Part shown: piece after piece, positions 22,036-32,965 of the stretch | How positions within the stretch are numbered: position 1 is the first letter of the stretch | Layout: each line of letters opens with the position of its first letter | NCBI GenBank assembly: GCA_030490835.1 | Contig: CM059973.1 | Location: 64,980,008 to 65,044,007, forward strand | Direction: 5' to 3' | From: Annona cherimola | Taxonomy: Eukaryota; Streptophyta; Magnoliopsida; Magnoliales; Annonaceae | DNA: 64,000 nucleotides | Made by a program: the position numbers and the translations under genes | Notes under the pieces: generated by a model | The model's database searches: none | The model's input: the letters and a program-made list of their open reading frames with translations, nothing else | What the model was told of the DNA's origin: nothing

Positions 22036-24480
22036 TGTAGGGCCCAGTCTTTTAAAATAAAAAAATTTATGTTGCTGCATGTGCACCAAACCAAAAAAAA
22101 AGGGGTGTAAGAGAGCTTGGGCAGGCTCTCAAAACAGAGCAGCAAAAGGGAAAAAAACGGAAGGGAGAGAGGAAGAAAGAAGAAGAAGAAAGGAAGAAAG
22201 AGAAGGAGAAGGAAGAAGAGAGGAGAGGGAGCTTGCATCCATGCCGCTGTCCACGCCGCCGTCCACAACGCTGTTGCCGCCGGGTCGCCGGAGGTAAGGA
22301 AGAGATGATTGATTTTGTTGGGTTTTTTCAATTTTTATCCCAAATCATGCAATAAACATAGGAGTTTTGCTAAAATACCTTAGATAAACATGTATGGAAG
22401 TAAATTACCCCAATTTGAGTAGTAAATTTGGGTATTTAAGGATCCAAGAGTTGAAATAGATAGGATTTTGATTTTATTTCTAAGAAAATAGTAGGTAATC
22501 ATCGGGCTTTTGATAAACTCGTGAATAGGAGGGTATTTAGAACCCAAATTATGAAAAGGGAAGGTTAAAAATCAAGCCAAGTGTAAAATCAAAAATTCAA
22601 GAGGGGGTGTATCCAATTTTCTTGTTCCAAATCATGATATAGTAGTTGCAAATAGTATTAGGATGTATTAGTTACAAATTAATATGCCCAATTTTAGGTA
22701 AAAATGAGAAAATTTGGAATTTTTCATGACCCGTGGAAATTGGGTAGCCCCAAAAACGTGGGTAAGACATGGGGCTTTTGGAGTATTTGATTTAAACATT
22801 ATTTATGGATAAATTTTAAGATATTTGGAGTGTTAAAAATATAAAAGAAAATTTTATGGAGAGGTTATGTTAGGTTGTGGATAAGGTACGGGTGTTGAAA
22901 ATTTATGTGAAATTAGTGGGTAACAAATTCACATAGCATAAGAATGATCGGTAAACTTTAAAATGACTAACATATGTATCTTAAGTAGGCACTTAATGAA
23001 AAAAATTATTGATTATTATTATTAACTTTCAAATGAATGCATTCATAACCATTAAAATTAGAATGCAATACATGGTGATTTAAGTCAATGCTTAGCCAAA
23101 ATTGCTAATTTTGATAAGAAAAGGAAAAGAGAAAGTGCAAGACACTACCCGAGATTGTAAGGTAAGCAAGTTTTTTCAAATTCAATGATTTATTGTGATC
23201 AAATGTCTATTTTGTTATTTATTTTGAGAAAAGATGTTTGCAACAAATATTCATGTTATGTATTTATCTATTTCCCTAGAAATATGTGCAAATCAAGTCA
23301 GTTCCATAGGTATTTTAATTAATTTTTATACAAACATTAAACATATCCTTGGGAATGGCCATTACCCTATTTTCCCCTTATATATATATTTATCTTATTA
23401 AGGCATGTTTTAGATTTAATTTTTTTGAAACGACCCTTTGTTTTATGATTAACTAAGCAAACCTTTTTACGACATAAATGCACTTGACCATTTGTGTGGA
23501 TGCGACTCATGCATGGAAATAAATGTAAGGTTTCGCCAAGGTTGTAATTGGACAGGCAGTCCATCCTTGACGTCGCCTAGTCGGTGTGCCCGACATATGA
23601 GTGTGAGTTATTACTTGATAAGTGTCACTTACCAAAGAGAAAAAAAATTATGTCATTGAATGATGCATGTTGTGATTGCATTTCATCTTTATACATACAT
23701 GATATTAATGGAGACATTCGTGTTTTCCTTTTTAAATAATACTTGCTTACTGGGTTCTTTGAACTCACCGATTTTATTAAACAGTTGCAGAATGTATCAA
23801 TTTCAAGAGCTATGGAGACTTCACTGGGTAGAAGGGCAGTGAAGTAAAAAGTCATGTGAGACTCTTGAGGATGTTTGACTCATTTTGTAATATGATACAC
23901 CTTAGAAGCGCTAGATTTTTCTTAGGTCTGTGAAATATGTGTATTGTATATATATGTATATATTTTGCATGTATGGTGTGAAAGATACTTGTAATATTAA
24001 TTCTTTTATATTGTGTAAATTGTATGGATATATGGATTGTATATGATAAAAAATATGGGAGTATGGGAAGTATGGTATGTTTTCGATGAAATTGTGAAGA
24101 AATGAAGAAATGGGTTGTTTGTGGTTATGATGTGAAGAAATGGGTTGTTTGTGGTTGTGATGTGAAGAAATGGGTTGTTTGTGATTATGATGTGAAGAAA
24201 ATGGGTTGTATGTAGTTATGATGAAGTAATATAGGTTATTTTTGATATAAAGGATTATATGGTGAATATTTGTATTTAGGAAACGTCCTAGTTACAGACG
24301 GGATGCTGCCGAAATTTTTATAGGTATGTATAAGAGAGAAAAAAAAATTTAGAGCACTTTATTTTTGCTTAGTGCATAAATGTAAGTTAAAGTATGGACT
24401 TCACCACTTTTCAAAAGATTCCTGGCATGAAATCCAATGACAAACTTATGTATAAATATATCATAGGTCGGGGCGTTACA
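22036..24480 (+). repeat. 3' LTR of the chromovirus
   Basis: 2,445 bp, TGTAGGGCCC...GGGCGTTACA, uninterrupted. It has lost the segment between two GCACCA repeats that the 5' LTR retains (hairpin near 22085). A minisatellite of 30-bp units lies at 24093-24223, with 4 copies. Closely similar to the 5' LTR outside these changes. Confidence 0.93.
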
Positions 24481-25508
24481 GCTAAACTCCTAAACTTTTT
24501 TTTTTTTTGCAGTGACATTGGTCTGGGGGCTTTTTATTTTTAAAACTTTTGCCTTTATGTCAAAGGCCATGAGCATCAGAATAAGAACGATTTGAAAATA
24601 CTTGAGCAATGTTGCTGCTTATCATTTGAAGTTTTATCCCTTTTAGATTGTCTCAATGTTTAATGCAAAAAATTTTTGAGTGGGAAAATGGAAGAATGCT
24701 CCCCAGCGCCACTTTTTAAAAGTGTGTTGCACTGTCTTTTCATTGGGGTTGCAGTTTTGCATTGCATAATCGGTTTTCATAATCGTTTTATCAATGTTTT
24801 GATTGTCTCTTTGTTGCACTTTGAGTAAACCCTTTTCAATGTTGGTTGTTGTCTAGATATGCGGAGGCAGATATGGAGTTTTTGAGGGAATCCAAACTTC
24901 TAATCGTCAATTGCAATTTTCTGCACTTTGCATTGGAGGTGGACACGCAGATGACAATGTAGATTGTGAGGGAAGCCAAAGCAAGGATGCATACGGAGCT
25001 GCAGGACTTCGCCCTGGGTTGACGGTAATAATGGCTGGCAGAAGCTTCTTGTTCAAATGATCTGCATCTCCAAGGAAATTAATATACAGATCTCTTCTTT
25101 TTTTTGATCAAGTCACTTACCTTAGATGACCATGCACTTGATAGAGGTGTGCTCCAAGTGCTCGACAACAAGGCTACCCCTTCTATCCAACATTTGAACT
25201 TTAGCCCTCTCACTTGCACTATTCTACACAGCCATGGCAGCTACTAAGGCTTCTAAGCGATGACTTTAAAATAGAGATCATGTGGATGGGGTCCAATGGG
25301 AAATGGAGATTTTGGCAAGTGGCAGCATGGATGTGCAATTTGGCTTAGTTCCACTTCTTAAACTCTGGTTTTGATGCACCACTGATAAATGTAACAAAAT
25401 CTTTCTTGATCGGTAGTTGGTTCACGCATCCAAGTTGCAAATCTACTCCAGATTTAGGCTTTATTGAATTGATTATTAATTTTATCTTTGAATTTTATTT
25501 TGATTTAA
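24481..25508. other. Unassigned sequence after the chromovirus
   Basis: No long open frame and no recognised element. It begins with a T-run followed by a GCAGTGACATTGG stretch that looks like the end of an intron, and 24850-25025 is relatively GC-rich, but no gene family is recognisable. Confidence 0.35.
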
Positions 25509-25703
25509 GGATGTGTTTGGGAAGTAATAAAATTTTTAGATGAAAAGTTTTTCGTATAAAAGTCGTTGAATTGATAGAAAATGATGTGATATGATAGAGA
25601 TAATGATAAGGAATAAAGAGAATAAAGTTAAATAGATATATTAGTTATATATGTAATTATGTAGAAATTATTAAAAATAGGATTTTTTATATAGGAAGAG
25701 TAG
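25509..25703 (-). mobile_element. MITE fragment, same family as 61360-61650
   Basis: Starts GGATGTGTTTGGGAAG and matches the reverse complement of the right two thirds of the element at 61360-61650, including AGAAAATGATGTGATAT and AATAAAGAGAATAAA blocks. The other terminus is missing. Confidence 0.75.
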
Positions 25704-25734
25704 GAGTCCAATTATATACTCCTGTTTGTATATG

Positions 25735-25850
25735 TCTATTTTTTTGAACTTTTTTCATGAAACTATTAATCTGAATGTATTTAACATGTATATCAATTTT
25801 TATTAATTTTTTTACATTTTTAAAAATTAGTGGCATTTTAATAAAAACAA
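25735..25850 (+). mobile_element. Half of a palindromic foldback element
   Basis: Carries the left-arm landmarks of the foldback family: T-run, CATGAAACTATTAAT, GTATTTAACATGTATATCAA and AAAATTAGTGGCATTTTA. The right arm is absent. Confidence 0.7.
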
Positions 25851-26377
25851 CCACCAAGCCGTCATTTCAATTTGAGAGCCTCCGCCGTGGAACAACTATG
25901 GCATTTTTGCCAACCCTGCCTGCGACTGGCTCCACCATGTTAGAACAGCATGCAACGTATCCACATTGTTTGAAAAATTAGTATATGTAGTGTTCCCCTC
26001 ATGCTGGGGCACCACTGTTAGACGGGAGAGGAGAGGGTGGGAAGGGAGACGTAGCTAAGATGTGAGGACAGACGTGGATTGGGATCAGAATAAGTTTACT
26101 GTTTTCCTTGATTTTTACGCCCATGGGACTTGTTACACAGATGCACTTGTTGCTGATATTTCAACCGGACACTTCGCCCGCCTAGAGATTGGGATCAACA
26201 TTATCATTTGCATCTTAATTAAATGGATGATGCTAAACATATTGGGCTGTAGTCGTCTGCAATGGCCCCTATCTATTTTTTCCTCACTATGAAATTCCAT
26301 AATTTTTTGAATTTGTTTTGTATTTTTATTTTAATTTTTAAAAAATGAAAGAAAAGGAAATTTCTACACGCACCCAC
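25851..26377. other. Unassigned sequence
   Basis: No element recognised. Moderate GC at 25860-26200, with short open frames that show no family features. The last bases before 26378 are the left flank of the older hAT copy. Confidence 0.3.
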
Positions 26378-27105
26378 TAAAGGTGTAACTTGGGTTGGGT
26401 TGTATTGGGTTTAGATAAACTCAAACTTTAAGCCTAATGGATTTATGTAAACTAAAGCCCTAACATTAGTATTAGAATCCGGATTCGGATTCGGACCGAA
26501 CTAACGTTGGTTTTGGTTTTGTTTTCGAGTTGAAATTCGGATTATTTTCAAACCAATAGAAGTTGAAAATAACAATAGAGATATCGTTTTTTTGAACTTT
26601 ATTGTATTTACAAGTGAATATATTTATACGACTTATGATATTTGTAGTTCTGATGAGAGTTAGTCTTCTAATTAAAAAATAATTATAAGTATAATGAATT
26701 TACCTAATAACAATTAAGGTAAGAAAATAAACGAGAGTACATGAAATCACTATCTCAGTTTAATAAAAGTGAGACTTACATATATCATATTTAATTAATA
26801 TATGAAATAATTTTAAAGAGTCAGTATATTTGTAATTATTTACAAATAAAATTAACGTAGATGTAATATATTTAACTTTTACAGACAAATCTAGATAACA
26901 TTTAGGTTCTCTAATTAGATTATGATTACATGTTTATTATAATTATAATTAAAATGCTTAATGTATAAATAGATACAATTATTTTAATAAATTAGGGAGA
27001 ATATGATAGGTATTGGTTTCGGGTTCTCCCATATCGGGTTAAACCGGGTCTATTTTTTTTAAAAAAAATGAAAAATAAAGCCCAAAATTATTTTAAACCC
27101 ACAAT
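26378..27105. mobile_element. Older hAT copy, right end lost
   Basis: The left TIR reads TAAAGGTGTAACTTGGG. The body matches the hAT at 4220-5216 in order (a GGTTTTGGTTTTGTTTTCGAG block, a TTTGAACTTTATTGTATT block, then GGGTTAAACCGGGTCTATTTT near 27040). The terminal part expected after 27100 is missing: the younger hAT copy starts there, and the DNA beyond that copy does not continue this element. Confidence 0.8.
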
Positions 27106-27807
27106 TAGAGGGTACAACTTGGGTCTAGTTGAGCCCGAATCCGATTTTTAACAGTGTTGAAACTTGATTTTTCATAACCCGAGCCTGAAAAACCCGAACC
27201 CGAGAAACCCGATTTGTAAATATGATAAGGTTAGGGTTCAAGTAAACTCGAACCTAAAGAACCTGAGCCCGATTTCTCATTTTATATTTATTATAAAATA
27301 TATTATATACATACTATTTAAACAATATTTCTTTATATTCTACATATTTTATGTTATTATATCTATATTTGAATAGATATTTGGCATATTTTAATTTTAT
27401 TGTAAATAAAGTATATTATTTCATTTATATTTATATTTTATTTCTATCATTTACTTTTACACTTATTAATTTTTTTCCTTTATCTTAGTTTTGTTGTTAA
27501 ATTTTTTCTAGAAATATTCTTTATATTACTATTTTTTAAAAAATATGTAGTTTGATTATATATTATTATGTTTACTTAAATGATTTGTTATTATGGTTTA
27601 TTCATATGAAATTCTAAACTTATCACTTTTAAATAAAACGTAAATTTATCAACACAAATTTCAACCCGTATCCGATTTTCAAAAATAGGATTAGGGTTTA
27701 GGTTTTACAAATAGGGTTAAGATTAAGGTTATGGTTTATGTTTTACAAATAGGATTAGGATTATGGTCAAAATGAACTCAAGTTTTATGAGCCCAAGTTG
27801 CACCCCT
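27106..27807. mobile_element. Non-autonomous hAT element with 8-bp TSD CCCACAAT
   Basis: Exact 8-bp TSD CCCACAAT (27098-27105, 27808-27815). The ends are TAGAGGGTACAACTTGGG and CCCAAGTTGCACCCCTA. The interior has repeated CCCGAACCCGA-type subterminal motifs and no coding capacity. It inserted beside the remnant of an older relative. Confidence 0.9.
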
Positions 27808-27959
27808 ACCCACAATGCGGCGAGCCACAAAGAATCGGCAACATCAAGATTAATGAAAATATGACTTCCATAGAATAGAAGACTCATCTATACAAATCTT
27901 TTATGGTCAAGTCAAGTGGATAGAAGTAATCCCTCTTATTTATATAATAAGCTAGAACG

Positions 27960-28830
27960 GGGTGTCATCACACCAGGAATATTTTCTGAGAGTGGTTACG
28001 ATCAATGGTTTTTGGGAATCCATACAGGATATCTTTCGGTGCATGGCTTCTTCAAACAAACAGGGTGGCTTGGGTTTTTTCATTCTATATTGCTGGCGGG
28101 TGTGGCATATGCGCAACAAATTGTGGAAAGAAGGGGTTCAACCGAGTCTTGGTGATGTATTGGAATGGTGCATGGACTACCTTGAGTAATATTCGAAGGC
28201 AAAATTTCTTATTCTCGATGGGCTGATTGATAGGCCTATGGTGGCTAGATGGATCAAACCACCCTGGGGTGTCCTCAAGATGAATGTCGATGCGAGGAAA
28301 CATGATGACAACCACGCTATAGGGTTTGCTGCTATCATTCGCAACTCTAATGGAAGCTTTATTGCTGCTAAGGGGTGGAAAAGAAGTGGTATCATGGACC
28401 CTCTGTGTAGGGAGGCGAAGGCCCTCATTTTGGGTCTTATATGGGCTATTCAACATGGGATTAGGAATATTCAGTTTGAAACGGATTCCCTTCTCTTAGT
28501 CAAATACATTTTGGAGGAAGACCAGATTCTTTCACCGGTCGGGACTATCATTGCGGAAATCAAATCTCTTCTATTGTCCTCCCCACTTTTTTCCATTCAT
28601 CATGTCTTGAGATACGGTAACGCCGTGACTCATTTTCTTGCTGATTTTGTATCTATGTCTTTTTTGGATTGCCAGGAATGGTGGGGCAATCCTCCTCATG
28701 TTCTTTTGGAAAAACTCTGTACGGATAATTTTTTGGCAATGAATTGCTCGGACTCTCTTATCCCATCCTCCCATCACAGTCGTTGGGAGAGGGGATTGGG
28801 CGTGTCCGTTTTCATCAAAAAAAAAAAAAA
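27960..28830 (+). mobile_element. 5'-truncated LINE copy with TSD AAGCTAGAACG
   Basis: An 11-bp exact TSD AAGCTAGAACG lies at 27949-27959 and 28831-28841. A run of As immediately precedes the right copy. Only the zf-RVT/RNase H end of ORF2 and the 3' UTR are present, the typical outcome of incomplete target-primed reverse transcription. Same family as the LINE at 4211-11189, judging by the shared WWGNPP and NFL-MNC motifs at the C-terminus. Confidence 0.9.
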
Positions 28831-28837
28831 AAGCTAG
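27962..28837 (+). pseudogene. LINE ORF2 C-terminus (RNase H domain) in the truncated copy
   Basis: One frame runs across the insert with a single internal TAA at 28187-28189. It reads a linker with W-R-V-W-H-M-R-N-K-L-W-K-E-G, then RNase H of the RVT_3 type: MNVDA (first Asp), CREAKAL (Glu), ETDSLLL (Asp) and a VTHFLADF motif (Asp). It ends at the poly(A) tail. RNase H residues are intact, but the protein lacks endonuclease and RT, so it cannot move itself. Confidence 0.88.
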
Positions 28838-29078
28838 AACGTAAGAGCTCAATTTCATCCTCTACTCGTTATTTCCTCCTTCAACCTAGTAAAACAATTT
28901 TGGGCCACTTCGGCTCATCTGACTTCAACTTCAGTTGCTACCGAAGACTCACTAATGAATATAAGCTGCAACAAAACGCCCGACGATTCTCGAGAGGATA
29001 TGTCCGTGGTCGTTTCCTTATCCACGTTCTACAAATTCATAATGATAGGCCATGTGCAACTAGTGCCACACCCCACAA

Positions 29079-29225
29079 AAATCAATGTGTTGAAACTTGA
29101 TTTTTAAGTTTAAATATGAGTAACCTCATTTATAAATATAATTTGGGTTTAAGCAAACCTCGATTTCAGGAACCTGTGCTCGATTTCCCTGATTTATATT
29201 TAGCATAAGATATATTATATACAGA
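29079..29225. mobile_element. Fragment of an hAT copy
   Basis: From TGTGTTGAAACTTGATTTTT to ATATATTATATACA this aligns with the interior of the hAT element at about 27150-27310, with many substitutions. No TIRs remain. Confidence 0.65.
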
Positions 29226-30013
29226 AGAAGCAATCTTACGTAACTTCATCCATTTTTTCCACCTTGACGATGGATGAAAATACTACTTTAAACATTGTAT
29301 GTAAATATCACTTATTTAGATATAACACCAAGTTTAATTCAAATAAAAATATGCACAGCCACATTTGCTTAAAAATATATATTATATATTATAAAAATGC
29401 TTAGATACATTCATTTCATACATATATATATGTATATGTATATTAGAATATAGTGATACTTTATAAGATTATTTATTCATATAGCAATGATATTTTAAAT
29501 AGTTTAAAATATCGAATACACAACTCTAAAATTAAAATTTAGCACCAAATCATGTTATTATATATGTTGGTTTTATATATTTTTATACGGGTCTCTATAT
29601 AATAATGACATAAAGTCTCTATATAATGATATAAACAAATGATGGCGTTTTCACGACAATATAAATGATATTGAATATAATAGATAAAATGAGCAAGGTG
29701 GAAAAATGAACACAGGTGCATAGAAGTGAAGTTTCATAAAACTCTTATATGCATGACACCTAAATGATTTTTTGATATTTACATAGTTTTAGAGTGTTTG
29801 TATCTATGCTAATGTAAAAGTAAATTACTTTCATCAATGCCGACAATTTAAAAAAGATTTTCAAATATGCTAACAGTTTTTAAATAAATTACATCTGTGC
29901 CAAAATATTTTCAAAATACTCTTATATCTCATCTTTCCAAATTAAACTTTTGATTGCAGCCTATCGCACAGCGATGCAAAAGAGTTGGAGAAACGTGAAC
30001 TTCCACAAACTGG
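29226..30013. other. AT-rich sequence with traces of a dispersed repeat
   Basis: 29240-29330 resembles, in part, the stretch around 62090-62170 (CATC...CACCTTGACGATGGATGAAAATACTACTTTA). The rest shows only low-complexity AT repeats and no gene. Confidence 0.4.
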
Positions 30014-30024
30014 ATATCTAACGT

Positions 30025-30200
30025 AGGCGGCCAACGGGCAGCCCACTTGGGTTCGAGTTCCCACCTTGATGGCGAGGTATTTTACAATTTTCCCTGGTAT
30101 GGGGGCTTTTACAATTTCCTATAGAGTGAGGATATTTACAGATTTCCCCCTGGTGTGGAGGCGTTTTGCAGAAAATTCCTTTCATGGTGTGAGGGGAAAA
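30025..30200 (+). repeat. Degenerate short tandem repeats after a B-box-like motif
   Basis: GGGTTCGAGTTCCC (B-box-like) near 30050 is followed by about four loosely similar 30-40-base units, each a 'GGxxTTTTACAATTTCC' motif (30070, 30105, 30135, 30165). It may be a decayed SINE or an LTR segment; not resolved. Confidence 0.4.
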
Positions 30201-30429
30201 AATATATTCTCTAATGCCCATCAAAGATCAAACCCTTTTCCAACTGCCACTCTACAATGTATCTCATCTGTGCACTCTCACATAAGAGCCTCAGCTTCCC
30301 ATTCTTGTTCCTTTTATCCTTCGGATACCCATAGATCCCTCCATACAGCAATGTACCGTGGAAATGAAATCACCCACCAAGTTGCCAATGTAGAGCATAC
30401 TATGGCCTCCGAGAAGGACAACAGTCCTT

Positions 30430-30553
30430 TTTTTTTTTTTTGATTTTGCCAGAGCCACTGCTCGACGGCATTACATGCTGAACACGGGAGTCGAATCCTG
30501 GTGGACTGGGCATCAAGCCACCCTGCGAAACCAACCGCCACACGGCAGGTTCG
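30430..30553 (-). mobile_element. tRNA-derived SINE with 16-bp TSD
   Basis: Flanked by identical AAGGACAACAGTCCTT copies (30414-30429, 30554-30569). On the minus strand it starts GCGAACCTGCCGTGTGGCGG, has a B box GGATTCGACTCCC, and ends in a poly(A) run (the T-run at 30428-30441 on the plus strand). About 124 bp, the usual SINE size. Long perfect TSD plus A-tail indicate LINE-driven retroposition. Which plant SINE family it belongs to is not clear. Confidence 0.85.
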
Positions 30554-30734
30554 CAAGGACAACAGTCCTTGAGAGTTGAGATCATCCATGCACTTCTTCA
30601 ACTTGTCATCCCAGAGCTGCTTGTTGCCTTCATTGAAGGCGTAGATTTTACTTAGTCCTGATTTTGTGCATTCATGTGGATTGAAAGTTCAGTGCGCCTG
30701 AGTACAAAACTCATTTTTTATTAAGGAATAATTA

Positions 30735-31300
30735 TGTTGATCTAGGCTAAGCAAATGACTCACTTAGCCTACGTCAAAAAACCATTTAAAACATTTTTTA
30801 AAGTTTTAACATTTTTGAATATGTGTATATATTTTTTTAAGATTTTTAAACATTTGTATATATGTGTATTTAAAATACCTCCATGTTTAAAAATTTTAAA
30901 TATATATATATATACGCATATCCAAAAATGGTAAAACTTGGTTTATAAGTTAAATACATTTAGATAAACAAGTGTATGAAGGAAAAAAAATATGTTTTAA
31001 GTAGATTTTTTGAAGTAGGCTAAATGAGGGCTAATAGGATCATTTCTCTTTTTCATTTTTTAAAATTTTTATAAAACTATTAATTTAGCTATATTTAGCT
31101 CGTGTATTAAGTTTTATTATTTTTGAAGATGTGTATATTTTTTAAAAACATATAATTTTATTCTTTTTAAAATGACAAATGATTTTTAAAGAATAAAAGA
31201 GTAGACGTATATTCAAAAACTATGAAACTTAGTTTCTAAATTAAACACACTTAAATTAGCAATTTATTAAAAGAACTTTTTGAAATTTAAAAAAAAAAGA
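30735..31300. repeat. Two diverged AT-rich inverted-repeat elements
   Basis: 30735-31045 has inverted ends (GATCTAGGCTAAG...TTAGCCTACGTC against GTAGGCTAAATGAGGGCTAATAGGATC) and a palindromic AT core. 31046-31300 has a similar but shorter foldback layout (ATAAAACTATTAATTTAGC against GCAATTTATTAAAAG). Both resemble the foldback family in arm content (CTATTAAT, TTTAACATxTG) but lack its CCCGGG ends. No clear TSD was found. Confidence 0.5.
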
Positions 31301-32017
31301 GTCCCAGTTCTGGCCACGCAAGTGGGAGCATTTAATCTCCCTTTTAATACTAGGAAATATGCGGATGAGAGCTTATCCTCCCAGACGAATAGGAAAGATC
31401 TCACTGTTGTCTCACAAGTAAGATGAGAGCTTGATTATAATTTCAAGTAAGATGCATGTAACCTCGTACAAACCAATCAAAATATATATGTCCAAATATT
31501 ATGATTCAATTTTTTCATTGATACCCTCGGTACTTTTCATTCTTTTTTTTTTCAATCATTACGAAATTTTTTTTTTACTCTACATTCATTGTTTTAATCA
31601 TCTTTTCTGCCCCAAAGAGTACTTTCCATTTTTTTGCGTCTTAGCGCTACGGACTGCAACCAAGGGTAAACAGTTTGTGGAAGATCTGGACATGGACAAA
31701 TGATTTTTTCAGACCAGTTCAAAAATATCATTTTTGGTTTTTGATATTTTTTTATAAACACGTTTTACCATTTTTAGATGTGTACATATTTATTTTTCAT
31801 TTTTAAAAAACAAAAGTTTTGAATCATTGCCCTGCACATAATGCATATACAGCATTGCTAAGTTCATTGAGATATAAATCATGCCTCGATAAAAAGAAAA
31901 AAAAAAAAAAAAAGAAGGGTAGATCAGCGACAATGGTTACAGAAAAGCTATGCACGCCAGAGACTAGATTCTGATGATCTCATCTGTAAAAAGATGATTG
32001 ATCCGGAAAAGTACCCA
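31301..32017. other. Unassigned AT-rich sequence
   Basis: Contains a half foldback arm at about 31720-31810 (TTTTTTTATAAACACGTTTTACC...) and an A-rich run at 31893-31912. No coding evidence. Confidence 0.35.
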
Positions 32018-32026
32018 CGATAAGTG

Positions 32027-32435
32027 GGAGCCCGATCGTATGCACCCGGGTGCATTCAGCCTCAGTGCACCCGGGTGCACTGCACCTATTTTTTTTATTT
32101 TTTTTTGAAAATTTTTTCATGAAGCTGTTAATATAAGTTTATTTAACATATGTATCAATTTTTATTATTTTTGGAGATTTTTAGATATTTTTTTTAGATT
32201 TTTAAAAATCAGTGGCATTTTCCGTAATTTAAAATTACCGAAAATGCCACTGATTTTTAAAAATCTAAAAAAAATATCTAAAAGTCTCCAAAAATAGTAA
32301 AAATTGATATATATGTTAAATAAACCTAGATTAACCATTGTATGAAAATTTTTTAAAAAAAAAATAAAAAAAATAGGTGCAGTGCACCCGGGTGCACTGA
32401 GGCTGAATGCACCCGGGTGCATACGATTGCGTCCC
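32027..32435. mobile_element. Palindromic Mutator-type foldback MITE, TSD CGATAAGTG
   Basis: The whole 409-bp element is close to a perfect palindrome. The arms begin GGAGCCCGATCGTATGCACCC and (reverse complement of the right end) GGGACGCAATCGTATGCACCC, contain two TGCACCCGGGTGCA blocks each, and meet at a centre around 32225 (TTCCGTAATTTAAAATTACCG). A 9-bp TSD CGATAAGTG flanks it (32018-32026, 32436-32444). Long TIRs and 9-bp TSD fit Mutator-like elements. No coding capacity. Best preserved of the family in this window. Confidence 0.9.
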
Positions 32436-32444
32436 CGATAAGTG

Positions 32445-32965
32445 CCTGTGGGTTAAGCACCATAGGTTTGACTAAAATCAGTAACAAAGAATAAAATTAA
32501 TAAAATAAAATTCGGGTAAGTGGGCTAAAATCAAGCAACAGGAAACGGGTTGAGAAGGAGGCCCAACCAATGGGAAGCCTTTCCCATGAGAAAAAAAAAA
32601 GAAGTAGGGGTATTGTGGTAATTTTACAGCGTAAGTATATTTGTTTAAAAATGTGAGTATGTTTGTTTTTTGATAAAATTTGTATTATATATCTCAATCT
32701 ATTCCATTCATTTGTTGGATCAACTACTAAAATGTATGTAGAGATAATTTTTCATTATTTGACAATTTCTAAAAATATTTGTGTACAAAAAATTATTTTT
32801 TAACAGATTTCATTATAATTGGTAAACTTGGAAAATATAATTTATATTAGGAGTTATGTTATATTATTTAAAGTTAATATAATTAATGTACTCTCAAAAA
32901 TAACAATTTCTTTTATTTTTCTTGAGTTTTTGAAAATTTATTAATATTCTTTTATTTTCCAAATA
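32445..32965. other. Unassigned AT-rich sequence
   Basis: Nothing recognised between the foldback element and the minisatellite. AT content is high and no coding signal is seen. Confidence 0.4.

Larger units (their letters stand above)
11264..24480 (+). mobile_element. Ty3/gypsy chromovirus (Tekay/Del-like), nearly complete, inactive
   Basis: Two LTRs beginning TGTAGGGCCC and ending GGGCGTTACA flank, in order, a primer-binding site for initiator Met tRNA, an extra acidic ORF, gag, protease, reverse transcriptase, RNase H, integrase with C-terminal chromodomain, and a polypurine tract. Flanking 5-mers are GCTGA (11259-11263) and GCTAA (24481-24485), a one-mismatch TSD. The 5' LTR is interrupted by a solo LTR of another element. 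The domain order and chromodomain place it among chromoviruses; LTR length (2.4 kb) and gag-pol style suit the Tekay/Del clade. Coding regions hold many in-frame stops although the two LTRs remain closely alignable. Confidence 0.93.

Noticed and set aside
30314..30601. 95-codon ORF
   Set aside because: Spans the SINE and its poly(A); not a protein gene.
32165..32422. ORFs in the foldback elements (also near 49660 and 56624)
   Set aside because: Palindromic AT-rich arms give open frames in many copies; no codon structure or domain.
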